From Methanocaldococcus infernus ME (GTDB lineage Archaea > AGJL01 > Methanococci > Methanococcales > Methanocaldococcaceae), in the NCBI RefSeq assembly GCF_000092305.1, contig NC_014122.1, forward strand, positions 744,001 through 808,000: a DNA stretch of 64,000 nucleotides, in the 5' to 3' direction. Shown piece after piece: positions 48,837 through 56,672 of this stretch. The notes beneath the pieces are model-generated. The model was not told where the DNA came from. It made no database searches and worked only from the letters and a program-made list of their open reading frames with translations. Numbering within the stretch: the first letter of the stretch is position 1; each line of letters begins with the position of its first letter. Both the position numbers and the translations under genes were made by a program.

Positions 48837-49341
48837 AAAACTTTTACTAAGTCTAAGTAGCTTAAGAAGCTTTTCCTTAGAGCTTAAGAGAGCTATGCAA
48901 GAGTTTAATCTATCTTTAAAAGAGTTATCTGAACTCTCTGGGATTCCATATAGTACATTACATAAAATTATAAAAGGTAGAGACTTTAGGGTTTCAACAC
49001 TAATTAAGATAGTTAATACTTTCAAAAAACTTGAAACTGTTGAAGAGCCATTTATTGCTGTAATTGCTGCAAGGCCAGTATTAAATAAGATAACTCCAAG
49101 AAAACTAACCATAAATGGAGAGGAATTTTTAATTAAAGAGTATCCTGCAAACACCTTAGAAGAGTGTATCATCTCAGCTATAAAGGCTGAGAAAGAGGGA
49201 GCTAAGGGAATAGTTTGTGCTCCAATAGTTAGCTCAACCATTGAGAAGGTTGTTAGCTTACCTGTAGCTGTAGTTATCCCTGAAGAAAAAGCTTTCTTAA
49301 CAGCTCTTGAGATATTAGCTAAAAAAATAAAAGAGGTTTAA
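48823..49341 (+). CDS. XRE-type helix-turn-helix regulator with C-terminal ligand-like domain
   Basis: 172 residues. The HTH is in LSLKELSELSGIPYSTLHKI (about residues 29-48), followed by GRDFRVSTLIKIVNTF. The C-terminal half (AVIAARPVLNKITPRKL, GAKGIVCAPIVSSTIEKVV) forms an alpha/beta domain seen in the MJ0272-type regulators of methanogens. The target is unknown. It overlaps the nuclease end by 14 bases and argH follows after three bases. Confidence 0.85.
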   Translation: MKTHEKLLLSLSSLRSFSLELKRAMQEFNLSLKELSELSGIPYSTLHKIIKGRDFRVSTLIKIVNTFKKLETVEEPFIAVIAARPVLNKITPRKLTINGEEFLIKEYPANTLEECIISAIKAEKEGAKGIVCAPIVSSTIEKVVSLPVAVVIPEEKAFLTALEILAKKIKEV

Positions 49342-49344
49342 ATT

Positions 49345-50796
49345 ATGAATATTTTGAGAGGGAAAAGGTTAAAGGAGGTTAAGGAGGAAGTAGCAAGATA
49401 TACAACAAGCTTAAGCTTTGATAAAGAAATTTTTGAGTCAGATATACTTTGTGACATTGCTCACACCTTTATGTTGTATAAGGTTGGAATTCTTAAAGAA
49501 GATGAGGCTAAGAAGATAATAGAAGGTTTAAAAGAGATCTATAAGAAGGGATATGAAAATCTAAACTTGGATCCTTCTTTAGATGACATACATATGGTTA
49601 TTGAGAATGAGCTTCATAAATTAGTTGGAGATGTAGCTGGAAAAATGCATACAGGGAGAAGTAGGAATGATCAAGTAGCTACAGACTTGAGATTAGCTTT
49701 AAGAGAGAAATTATTGGAGATCTTAGAATTATTATTAAGGATGCTAAAAGACTTAACAGAAAAAGCTGAGGAGTATAAAGATGTAGTAACTGTTGGTTAT
49801 ACACACTTACAACATGCTCAACCTATCACTTATGGTCATCTATTGTTAAGTTATGTCTCCTCCATATTAAGAGATGTTGAAAGACTATTAGATTGTTATA
49901 AGAGGGTTAACATCTCTCCACTTGGCTGTGGAGCTTTAGCCACAACAGGGTTTAAAATTGATAGGGAATTAACTAAAGAGCTTTTAGGCTTTGATGACTT
50001 AATAAAAAATTCAATAGATGGAGTGGCTACAAGAGACTTTATATTAGAAACTCTCTCATCTCTATCAATTTTGGGAACTAACTTATCTAAGATCTGTGAA
50101 GAGCTCATCTTATTTTCAACCTATGAATTTAATACTATTGAGATAGCTGATGAATACTGCTCAACCTCTTCCATCATGCCACAAAAGAAAAATCCTGATG
50201 TTGCTGAGATAGCAAGGGCTAAGCTAAGCTCAATCAATGGAAACTTGGTTACTGCTTTAACCATCTTAAAAGCTCTACCAAATGCCTACAATAGAGATTT
50301 ACAGGAACTTACTCCCTATTTATGGGACTCTATTTATAAAATGAGAGATACTATAAAGATGGTTCATGGTATGTTAAAAACTCTAAAAATTAATAAGGAG
50401 AGGATGGAAGAGTTAGCTAAGAGTAACTACTCAACAGCCACAGAGTTGGCTGACACTTTAGTTAGAGAAACTGGAATTTCCTTTAGAAAGGCACATAATA
50501 TAGTTGGAGAAATAGTAAGGAAGAGTATTGAAGAAAAGAGAGATATCATAGAAGTGGCTAAGGAAGTTTTAAGACATTATCAATTAGAAGTTTCAGAAGA
50601 TTCTTTAAAGAAGGCTTTAGATGTTCATGAAAATGTTAAGCTTAGAGGCATTATAGGAGGACCAGCTCCTAAGGAGGTTGAAGAAAGGGCTAAGGAGTTT
50701 AAAGAAATTATTGAAAAGTATAAAGAAGAAGTTGAAGAGAAAAAAGAGAAAATTGAAAAAGTTAAGGAAAATTTATTAAATATTTTTAGTAGATAA
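49345..50796 (+). CDS. argH: Argininosuccinate lyase
   Basis: Last step of arginine synthesis. 483 residues of the fumarase/aspartase superfamily: GKMHTGRSRNDQVATDLRL, TVGYTHLQHAQPITYGH and the signature SSIMPQKKNPDVAEIARAK. The C-terminus is extended by a charged helix (EEKKEKIEKVKENLL). ATG start. Ends before an 82-base AT-rich gap. Confidence 0.96.
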   Translation: MNILRGKRLKEVKEEVARYTTSLSFDKEIFESDILCDIAHTFMLYKVGILKEDEAKKIIEGLKEIYKKGYENLNLDPSLDDIHMVIENELHKLVGDVAGKMHTGRSRNDQVATDLRLALREKLLEILELLLRMLKDLTEKAEEYKDVVTVGYTHLQHAQPITYGHLLLSYVSSILRDVERLLDCYKRVNISPLGCGALATTGFKIDRELTKELLGFDDLIKNSIDGVATRDFILETLSSLSILGTNLSKICEELILFSTYEFNTIEIADEYCSTSSIMPQKKNPDVAEIARAKLSSINGNLVTALTILKALPNAYNRDLQELTPYLWDSIYKMRDTIKMVHGMLKTLKINKERMEELAKSNYSTATELADTLVRETGISFRKAHNIVGEIVRKSIEEKRDIIEVAKEVLRHYQLEVSEDSLKKALDVHENVKLRGIIGGPAPKEVEERAKEFKEIIEKYKEEVEEKKEKIEKVKENLLNIFSR

Positions 50797-50878
50797 TGCT
50801 TAAATAATAAATATATAGAAAATTAACATTTATAAGTTAAATATTTAAAAGGGTTATAAAGTTCATGGATGTGATAGT

Positions 50879-51937
50879 ATGGTAAAGAAAATTGTAATAT
50901 TTTACATTTTTTTAATTTTAGGATTAAATGTAATTTATGCTGAATACTTAGAAGATATTCTAAAGGATAATGTAAAAATTAATGGAGATCTTGAGGGTAA
51001 TGTTTATGGAAAAGTTACAGGTTTTGGAGTTAATTTAGATATAAATACAAAGATACCGCAAGGATTTTTAAATGGTGAAATTAAAAATGGTAAAATTTCA
51101 TTAAATATCAAAGGAAACGTTTTGGGTAATATAGTTGGGGATTTTCCATTAATTGGATATAAAAATATAAACTTAAAAGATGCTAAATTTGTAGGGTCTA
51201 TTGACGGAACTATAAATAATGGAAATATAATTGGAACTTTTAATGGAGAAATTGTTGGGAAAGTAGGAAGCTTTGATTTTAATGAAGTTATCTCTGGAGA
51301 ATTTAATGGATATATAAGTGGTAACACTATTAAAGGAAGCTATAAAGGTAAAATTTCTGGAATAGTAAATGGAGACTGTTCAGGAAATGTAGAATTTAAG
51401 ATTGTTTCTTTAAATATAAACAAAGAAGAAATAGATACAAAAGAGAATGGTGACATTAAAGAGGCAAGTACAAAGGAAGCTAAAGACATTAAAAAAATAG
51501 ATACAAAGGATCTAAAAAAATATTTTATAAATAGAGCCGAAATTGTTGCTGGTAAAGGAATAGATTTAAAATTTGGATATGAGTTAAAAAAATATGATCT
51601 AACATTAATTTCAAAAAATATAGAAATAACAAAAGACACTATCCTAATCGGAGGGCCAGTGGCAAACCCATTAACCAAGAAGTTAATGGATAAGTTCCCG
51701 GTTAAAGTAACTAATGAATATCCAGGAAAGAATAAAGGAGTTATTGAAATGATTAAGTTGAATGTTAAGGTCTCCGATAACATTTACAAAGAAGTTAAAG
51801 TTCTACTCTTAGCTGGTTCAGACAGATGGGGAACTAAAGCCGCTGTAGAGTACTTTAAAACCTTAGATTACATTCCAGAAGAACCAATCTTCGTAGAATG
51901 GAAAGACGGAAAGGCTGTTAGAATAGAGAAGCCTTAA
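50879..51937 (+). CDS. Secreted S-layer-like protein with Gly-repeat beta-helix region
   Basis: 352 residues. Signal peptide (IVIFYIFLILGLNVIYA), then about 150 residues of short repeats with the pattern G-x-I-x-G (GDLEGNVYGKVTGFG, GNVLGNIVGDF, GTFNGEIVGKVG, GSYKGKISGIVNGD), suggesting a beta-helix or bactofilin-like stack. A Lys/Asp linker follows (DTKENGDIKEASTKE), and the last 100 residues match the C-terminal domain of methanococcal S-layer proteins (ILIGGPVANPLTKKLM, LLLAGSDRWGTKAAVEYF). The 3' third is visibly richer in G and C than the rest. Confidence 0.78.
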   Translation: MVKKIVIFYIFLILGLNVIYAEYLEDILKDNVKINGDLEGNVYGKVTGFGVNLDINTKIPQGFLNGEIKNGKISLNIKGNVLGNIVGDFPLIGYKNINLKDAKFVGSIDGTINNGNIIGTFNGEIVGKVGSFDFNEVISGEFNGYISGNTIKGSYKGKISGIVNGDCSGNVEFKIVSLNINKEEIDTKENGDIKEASTKEAKDIKKIDTKDLKKYFINRAEIVAGKGIDLKFGYELKKYDLTLISKNIEITKDTILIGGPVANPLTKKLMDKFPVKVTNEYPGKNKGVIEMIKLNVKVSDNIYKEVKVLLLAGSDRWGTKAAVEYFKTLDYIPEEPIFVEWKDGKAVRIEKP

Positions 51938-52018
51938 GGATTTTTCTTTTTTTAATCTTATTTGTTCTTTAATACTTGTTTTAAGTTATATAACTTGGTT
52001 GAACTTTTAAAATAAAAC

Positions 52019-52026
52019 TATAAAAA
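52019..52026 (+). promoter_or_regulatory. TATA-like box for the C/D sRNA
   Basis: TATAAAAA lies about 25-30 bases upstream of the first base of the sRNA terminal stem (52050), the expected archaeal spacing. A second candidate, TTATATAA, is at 51986-51993. Confidence 0.5.
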
Positions 52027-52049
52027 GCATAAAAATATAAAAACTAAAA

Positions 52050-52112
52050 GGGGTAGATGATGACGTTTATCCCCGGCTGATTGATGATGAGTAGCAAGCC
52101 GGCTGATACCCC
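52050..52112 (+). ncRNA. C/D-box guide sRNA
   Basis: All boxes are canonical: C ATGATGA (52057-52063), D' CTGA (52077-52080), C' ATGATGA (52084-52090), D CTGA (52103-52106). The terminal stem GGGGTA (52050-52055) pairs perfectly with TACCCC (52107-52112). Guides are 13 (CGTTTATCCCCGG) and 12 bases (GTAGCAAGCCGG). Ten bases next to D' are complementary to CCGGGGAUAA of the 23S peptidyl-transferase loop (E. coli 2442-2451); the fifth-base rule points to G2446. It lies alone between the S-layer-like and rubrerythrin genes. Confidence 0.93.
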
Positions 52113-52140
52113 TCTTTTAATAAAAAATAAAAAAGTAAAA

Positions 52141-52722
52141 TTAGAATTTTTCACATCTTAGCTCAAAGTATTTTCTTGGATGTGAACAGGAAGGACACTC
52201 TTCTGGTGGCTCATTGGCTTTATGTACATAGCCACACTTCATACATACCCATTCAACTTCTTCATCTTTCTTATATATTTTTCCTTCTTCTAAGGCTTTT
52301 AAGATAGCTTCATATCTCTCCTTATGATGCTTTTCAGCTATTGCTATAGCTCTCAATCTATCAGCAATTTCTTTAAGACCTTCTTTTTCTGCTATCTCAG
52401 CAAATTCTGGATACATGCTTTCATATTCATAAGATTCTCCTTCAATAGCAGCTTTAAGGTTCTCTTTAGTATCTCCTAAAACTATTGGAACCTCAACCTC
52501 TATTTTTATAGGCTCATCTATATTATACTTCTTTTTTAGTTCAGTAGCTAAGTAGTAAAGCCATTTAGCATGCTCTCTTTCATTTTCAGCAGTTAGTAAG
52601 AATATCTCAGCTATCTTCTCATAACCTTCTTGCTTGGCAATCTTGGCAAAGCATGTATATCTATTTCTTGCCATACTTTCTCCAACATAGGCCTTAGCTA
52701 AGTTTATTAAAGTTTCTTTCAT
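52141..52722 (-). CDS. Rubrerythrin
   Basis: Peroxide-reducing di-iron protein. 193 residues: four-helix domain with Glu/His ligands (YVGESMARNRYTCFAKIA, LTAENEREHAKWLYYLA, AIAEKHHKERYEA) and a C-terminal rubredoxin domain with C-x2-C pairs (WVCMKCGYVH and CPSCSHPRKYF). Length and domain order are typical. It is the last gene of the oxygen-defence island; a GGTGAGAG site precedes its ATG, and it follows the small rubredoxin-like gene by 10 bases. Confidence 0.96.
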   Translation of the reverse strand: MKETLINLAKAYVGESMARNRYTCFAKIAKQEGYEKIAEIFLLTAENEREHAKWLYYLATELKKKYNIDEPIKIEVEVPIVLGDTKENLKAAIEGESYEYESMYPEFAEIAEKEGLKEIADRLRAIAIAEKHHKERYEAILKALEEGKIYKKDEEVEWVCMKCGYVHKANEPPEECPSCSHPRKYFELRCEKF

Positions 52723-52732
52723 TCTCTCACCT

Positions 52733-52912
52733 TTAAATTCTTCTTTTGTCTAATCTTGCAACTAACTTAGGGTCATAACCTTGACAGCCACACTCTGGAG
52801 TGTAGCAAGTGACATCATAGAAGGTACAAACTTCTCCACAGCTTGGACATCTCTCTGGAGGCTTGTCAGCTTCAAATAGATAACCACAGTTAGAGCATTT
52901 CCACCATGTCAT
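52733..52912 (-). CDS. Small rubredoxin-like protein
   Basis: 59 residues from the ATG at 52912, placed by GTGATC; the longer frame reads through that site. [26 protein letters not shown] carries two C-x2-C knuckles in a short loop (quoted in parts: [12 protein letters not shown] and RCPSCGEVC), as in the rubredoxin domain of rubrerythrin; three further Cys follow (CYTPECGCQ). It could shuttle electrons to rubrerythrin or superoxide reductase, between whose genes it lies. Confidence 0.82.
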   Translation of the reverse strand: MTWWKCSNCGYLFEADKPPERCPSCGEVCTFYDVTCYTPECGCQGYDPKLVARLDKRRI

Positions 52913-52923
52913 AGAGATCACTT

Positions 52924-53274
52924 CTACTCTATTTTAACCTCTTTCTTAAACTCCCAAATTCCATGTAGGTTACATCTCATTAAAGCCCTTAAGGTAAAGG
53001 ACTTATGCCCCTTAGATGGAGCCTTAACAACAAACTTAACCTCTGGCTTAACAAATTGGGTAAAGTCAGCTCTTGCTAAGTAGATATCTGACATGTAAAG
53101 CTCTACCCACTGGATATAGTGAGAATCCTCTATTGGGTGTGGATAACCAGTTTTTATAGTAACTTCAAAAAACTCATCTGGCTTAACTGTGTCTGGACAT
53201 TCAATAAATGGAGTATGCTTTCTCTCAAACTCTGTTCCTTCTTTCATCCTATTTATACCACAGAAATAATTCAT
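52924..53274 (-). CDS. Superoxide reductase (neelaredoxin type)
   Basis: Reduces superoxide to peroxide without making O2. 116 residues of the single-iron class: ligands His20 (RKHTPFIE), His46, His52 ([11 protein letters not shown]), Cys101 and His104 (RCNLHGIW) are all present, and Glu13-Lys19 provide the usual substrate loop. No N-terminal desulforedoxin domain. It lies two bases from FprA in the defence operon. Confidence 0.96.
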   Translation of the reverse strand: MNYFCGINRMKEGTEFERKHTPFIECPDTVKPDEFFEVTIKTGYPHPIEDSHYIQWVELYMSDIYLARADFTQFVKPEVKFVVKAPSKGHKSFTLRALMRCNLHGIWEFKKEVKIE

Positions 53275-53276
53275 AG

Positions 53277-54437
53277 TTAAACACCTTCTCCTAATTTAAG
53301 GGCAAAGTCATAAATCTTTTTTAGATCTTCTTCTTTTGGAACAAATCTGACTTTTAAGCAACTATCTTCAATAATCTTAAAGTTTAATTTCTTGAAGACC
53401 TCTTTTATTTCCTCAGTAGCCATCTCCATCCAACCATAGGAGCCAAAGGCCACTCCTATTTTCCCCTCTGGCCTTAACCCTTTCATGTAGTTTAAAAACT
53501 TAGCTATGGTTGGTAGGCAACCTTGATTTAATGTAGATGAGCCAACTAAAACATACTTAGCATCTAAGATCTCTCTCATTATTACATTTATAGGAGTTTC
53601 TGAAACTTTATATATTAGAGTTTTAACTCCAGTATCTATTAAACCATCAGCAAGAGCATAGGCCATACTTTTGGTTGAGTTATACATGGTGTCATAAACA
53701 ATAACTGCCTTATTCTCAACCTTATCATTGGCCCAATCAAGATACTTCTTTATAATCTCTTCTTTCTTTTCCTTCCAAATAACACCATGTGAAGGGCAAA
53801 TAAGCTCTATCTCTAAGTCTTTTATATTCTCTATAGCACTTGGAATTAGCTTTCTATATGGCATAAGTATATTTGCAAAGTATTCCTTTGCATATTCAAT
53901 AACTTCATCTATTTCATAATCATATCTCTCAGAGCTTGCTAAGTGCTGGCCAAAGGCATCATTTGAGAATAATATCTTTTCCTCTTTATAATAAACAATC
54001 ATATTGTCAGGCCAGTGGAGCATTGGAGTTTTTATAAACTTTAAAGTACTTTCTCCAATTGAAAGCTCTTCTCCATTATCTACAATAAGGAAATCCCAAT
54101 CCTTTACATTATAGTGTAAGGATAAATGCTCCTTTCCTTTATCATTGGTTATTATTGTAGCTCCACTAATCTCTATGAGCTTCTCTAAGCTTCCACTGTG
54201 ATCTTTTTCAACATGATTTACTACTATGTAATCAATGTCTTTAGGATCAATAATTCTATTAATCCCATTTATTAGCTGAGCAAATAAATACTCTTTAGCA
54301 GTATCAATTAAGATATTTTCTTTCCCTTTAATTAAGTAGGAGTTATATGTTGATCCAGAGAGTGTAGTATAACCATGAAAATCTCTAATATCCCAATCTA
54401 TAACTCCTACCCAATAAACATTATTTTTTATTTTCAT
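53277..54437 (-). CDS. fprA: F420H2 oxidase (A-type flavoprotein)
   Basis: Reduces O2 to water with electrons from F420H2. 386 residues: metallo-beta-lactamase domain with di-iron ligands in VVNHVEKDHSGSLE and PMLHWPDNMIVYY, then a flavodoxin domain (VIVYDTMYNSTKSMAYALAD, GSSTLNQGCLPTIAKFL). ATG start. Gene order with superoxide reductase and rubrerythrin matches the oxygen-defence cluster of Methanocaldococcus. Confidence 0.96.
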   Translation of the reverse strand: MKIKNNVYWVGVIDWDIRDFHGYTTLSGSTYNSYLIKGKENILIDTAKEYLFAQLINGINRIIDPKDIDYIVVNHVEKDHSGSLEKLIEISGATIITNDKGKEHLSLHYNVKDWDFLIVDNGEELSIGESTLKFIKTPMLHWPDNMIVYYKEEKILFSNDAFGQHLASSERYDYEIDEVIEYAKEYFANILMPYRKLIPSAIENIKDLEIELICPSHGVIWKEKKEEIIKKYLDWANDKVENKAVIVYDTMYNSTKSMAYALADGLIDTGVKTLIYKVSETPINVIMREILDAKYVLVGSSTLNQGCLPTIAKFLNYMKGLRPEGKIGVAFGSYGWMEMATEEIKEVFKKLNFKIIEDSCLKVRFVPKEEDLKKIYDFALKLGEGV

Positions 54438-54455
54438 GTTATTTCCCTAAAATTA

Positions 54456-54806
54456 TTATAATTCAATAACTCTATAACCTTCATCTAAGTATTTCTTTAA
54501 ACTTATATGGCCAAATAAGTCATTCTCTAACTCTAATTTTCCTTTTATTTCATCCTTTATCTTAAACATGTCAGAGCAAGCTTCACAAACTACAAAGTTC
54601 TCTTTTAGCTTCTCAAAATGATTTTTTAATGGATGGTTTTCACTTAATAAATCTTTTGCCCAATTTACAGCCTCACCTTCTAATAAGATTTTTACTTCAT
54701 CTCCTTTCTCTTTCATCTCATTGGCAAAGAGTAAGGTGTGGAACATTATAGGCATATTTGGCTTACCTTCCTTCTGATAGCTAAATATTAAAAAAGCTAC
54801 TTTCAT
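54456..54806 (-). CDS. DsrE-family protein
   Basis: 116 residues of the DsrE/DsrF-like fold: MKVAFLIFSYQKEGK, HTLLFANEMKEKGDEVKILLEG and the Cys-containing FVVCEACSDMFKI (Cys near 74 and 77). DsrE-type proteins move sulfur or sense redox state. Here it sits inside the oxidative-stress operon between rubredoxin and FprA. Role not established. Confidence 0.82.
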   Translation of the reverse strand: MKVAFLIFSYQKEGKPNMPIMFHTLLFANEMKEKGDEVKILLEGEAVNWAKDLLSENHPLKNHFEKLKENFVVCEACSDMFKIKDEIKGKLELENDLFGHISLKKYLDEGYRVIEL

Positions 54807-54815
54807 CTTACCACC

Positions 54816-55040
54816 TTAAAACTCAACATATTCATCTAATGGCTCAAATGATTCTTTTCCAACTTTTCCTCTACATATTGGGCAAATCCAATCCTCTGGA
54901 AGCTCTTCAAATGGTGTCTTTGGAGGAATATTTTGGCTTGGATCACCCTTTAGAGGATCATAAACCCAGCCACAAACTCTACACTTATATTTTCTATATT
55001 TTTTCTTCCCCTCCTTACCAACTAATTTAATTTCTACCAT
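54816..55040 (-). CDS. Rubredoxin
   Basis: 74 residues with the complete iron site Cys20-x2-Cys23 ([11 protein letters not shown]) and Cys53-x2-Cys56 (WICPICRGK), preceded by an extra basic leader of about 15 residues. It is the standard electron donor to superoxide reductase and rubrerythrin. ATG with GGTGCGAAT ahead; nine bases before the DsrE gene. Confidence 0.96.
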   Translation of the reverse strand: MVEIKLVGKEGKKKYRKYKCRVCGWVYDPLKGDPSQNIPPKTPFEELPEDWICPICRGKVGKESFEPLDEYVEF

Positions 55041-55094
55041 ATTCGCACCTATAACTATTTGGATATTAAAAAATATAAAAAAATATAATTAGGA

Positions 55095-55772
55095 TTATTC
55101 TAACTTCTTGTAGCAGAGCCACCAATCTAAGCACTTGATCTCTCCTTTCTCACAGGCTTTCTTTCTCTCTTCAATCTCTTTTATTGAAGATGCTGGTGGG
55201 ATGATAACAGCTCCTTCTTCTGGGAAGTCATTCTCAGGCCAATTTGCTGGAGTAGCCACTCCATACTTGTCAGAAGTTTGTAAAGCTTTAACTAACCTTA
55301 CTATTTCATCTAAGTTTCTACCAACCTCTTGAGGATAGTAGATGATAGCTCTAATAATTCCCTTGTCATCAACAACAAATACAGCTCTAACTGTATTGCT
55401 TCCCTTGAATGGGCTAATCATTCCTAACATTTCAGCTAATTCTCCTCTGTCATCAGCAATAACTGGGAATTCTATCTTAACTCCTAATTTTTCCTCTATC
55501 CATTCAATCCACTTTAAGTGGCTAAATACTTGGTCAATACTTAAACCAATTAATTCACAGTTCATTTCTCTAAATTGATCGTATCTCTTTTGGAAGCCTA
55601 TAAACTCAGTTGTACAAACTGGAGTAAAATCTGCCGGGTGGCTGAAGAGGACAAACCACTTCCCTTTATAATGGTCTGGTAACTTAATAACTCCATGGGT
55701 AGTTTTAACCTCTACCTCTGGAAACTTGTCCCCAATTACTGGTAATCCACAGTAGTTTTCTTCTCCACACAT
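55095..55772 (-). CDS. Peroxiredoxin (Prx6/1-Cys-like)
   Basis: Thiol peroxidase. 225 residues; peroxidatic Cys53 in [13 protein letters not shown], resolving region with extra Cys near the C-terminus ([17 protein letters not shown]), and the archaeal long C-terminal arm ([17 protein letters not shown]). The extra Cys residues suggest an atypical resolving arrangement, as in other archaeal Prx6 proteins. ATG start with GAGAG ahead. Confidence 0.95.
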   Translation of the reverse strand: MCGEENYCGLPVIGDKFPEVEVKTTHGVIKLPDHYKGKWFVLFSHPADFTPVCTTEFIGFQKRYDQFREMNCELIGLSIDQVFSHLKWIEWIEEKLGVKIEFPVIADDRGELAEMLGMISPFKGSNTVRAVFVVDDKGIIRAIIYYPQEVGRNLDEIVRLVKALQTSDKYGVATPANWPENDFPEEGAVIIPPASSIKEIEERKKACEKGEIKCLDWWLCYKKLE

Positions 55773-55773
55773 T

Positions 55774-56055
55774 TTACTCTCCTTCTTCTTTTTTTATTAA
55801 GCATTTATTAGCTAATTTTTTAATGAGGTCATCAACATCTTTTATAGGGAAGTCATTGTCAGTTAATAATTTAACCAACTCATTAGCCTCTATTTCTCCA
55901 CAAGGTAGGGAAACTTGGCATGGTAAAGCATTGGCTAACTCAACCCTACTCTTTATTGGGAATACATCTTTATCTTTAAAGTACTCATAAAGTCTTAGCT
56001 TAAACTCTTGAATGTCTCTTAAAGCTTCATAGAGAGGATGGTTAGTTGTAATCAT
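55774..56055 (-). CDS. Small conserved protein of the oxygen-defence island
   Basis: 93 residues from the ATG at 56055. [20 protein letters not shown] then [20 protein letters not shown] with two Cys, and a basic tail. The GTG at 56067 is an alternative start but lacks a ribosome site; GGTGA is at 56064-56068. The gene lies one base from the peroxiredoxin gene and four bases after a rubredoxin. I do not recognise the family. Confidence 0.65.
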   Translation of the reverse strand: MITTNHPLYEALRDIQEFKLRLYEYFKDKDVFPIKSRVELANALPCQVSLPCGEIEANELVKLLTDNDFPIKDVDDLIKKLANKCLIKKEEGE

Positions 56056-56059
56056 CTTC

Positions 56060-56221
56060 TCACTCACCTAATTTCCTAAATGCACTCTTGCCTAAGCCAC
56101 ACTGAGGGCATCTAAAGTCTTCAGGAAGCTCTTCCCATTTAGTTCCTGGCTCTATTCCTTGCTCAGGTAAGCCTTTCTCTTCATCATAGATCCAGCCACA
56201 CATACATTGATACCTTGCCAA
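56060..56221 (-). CDS. Small rubredoxin with atypical first knuckle
   Basis: 53 residues, too short for common cut-offs. From TTG at 56221 with GGTGGAAGG ahead: [20 protein letters not shown], then [20 protein letters not shown] and GLGKSAF. This is a standard rubredoxin fold except that the first iron knuckle reads C-M-C (C-x-C) instead of C-x2-C; the second (CPQC) is normal. The rest of the domain is conserved and the frame is intact. It lies in the defence operon between the CMD gene and the small conserved gene. Confidence 0.8.
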   Translation of the reverse strand: MARYQCMCGWIYDEEKGLPEQGIEPGTKWEELPEDFRCPQCGLGKSAFRKLGE

Positions 56222-56234
56222 CCTTCCACCAGAA

Positions 56235-56549
56235 TTAAAGATTTTTTAATATTCTAACAGCCTTCATAAATGCAGGCATTCCACTGGTTAATAAAACCAC
56301 CTTAAGAACATCCATAATTTCATCTTTAGTTATTCCAAGCTCTTTCATCCCACTTCTCATTTGCTTTTCAGTTGCCTTTTCATCACACTTTGCAGCAGTT
56401 ATAGCTATAGCAACTAACTTTAGAGTTTTATAGTCAAGAGCCTTCCCAGTGTAAGCAACTTCATTTAATTGAACTATAGTATCATAGAGCTCTTTATAGT
56501 TCTCTTTGATGTATTTTATCCCTTCTCCATAGAAAACTTCATTCTTCAT
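56235..56549 (-). CDS. Carboxymuconolactone decarboxylase (AhpD-like) protein
   Basis: 104 residues with the CMD alpha-helical fold: [39 protein letters not shown] and a final [15 protein letters not shown]. AhpD-type enzymes use a C-x2-C pair, but here only one Cys (AAKCDEK) is present, so it is a non-canonical member. Probably a peroxide-response partner in the same operon. ATG behind GGTGAATTTTTT. Confidence 0.88.
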   Translation of the reverse strand: MKNEVFYGEGIKYIKENYKELYDTIVQLNEVAYTGKALDYKTLKLVAIAITAAKCDEKATEKQMRSGMKELGITKDEIMDVLKVVLLTSGMPAFMKAVRILKNL

Positions 56550-56672
56550 AAAAAATTCACCAAGATTTTCTCATAATTTATTTGTGAAATTCATAACTAT
56601 AAATAGTTATTGGTTTGTTTTAAGGAAAATAGTTTTTAAATAGCTTAAAAAATAGAATAATAAGTTTATAAA

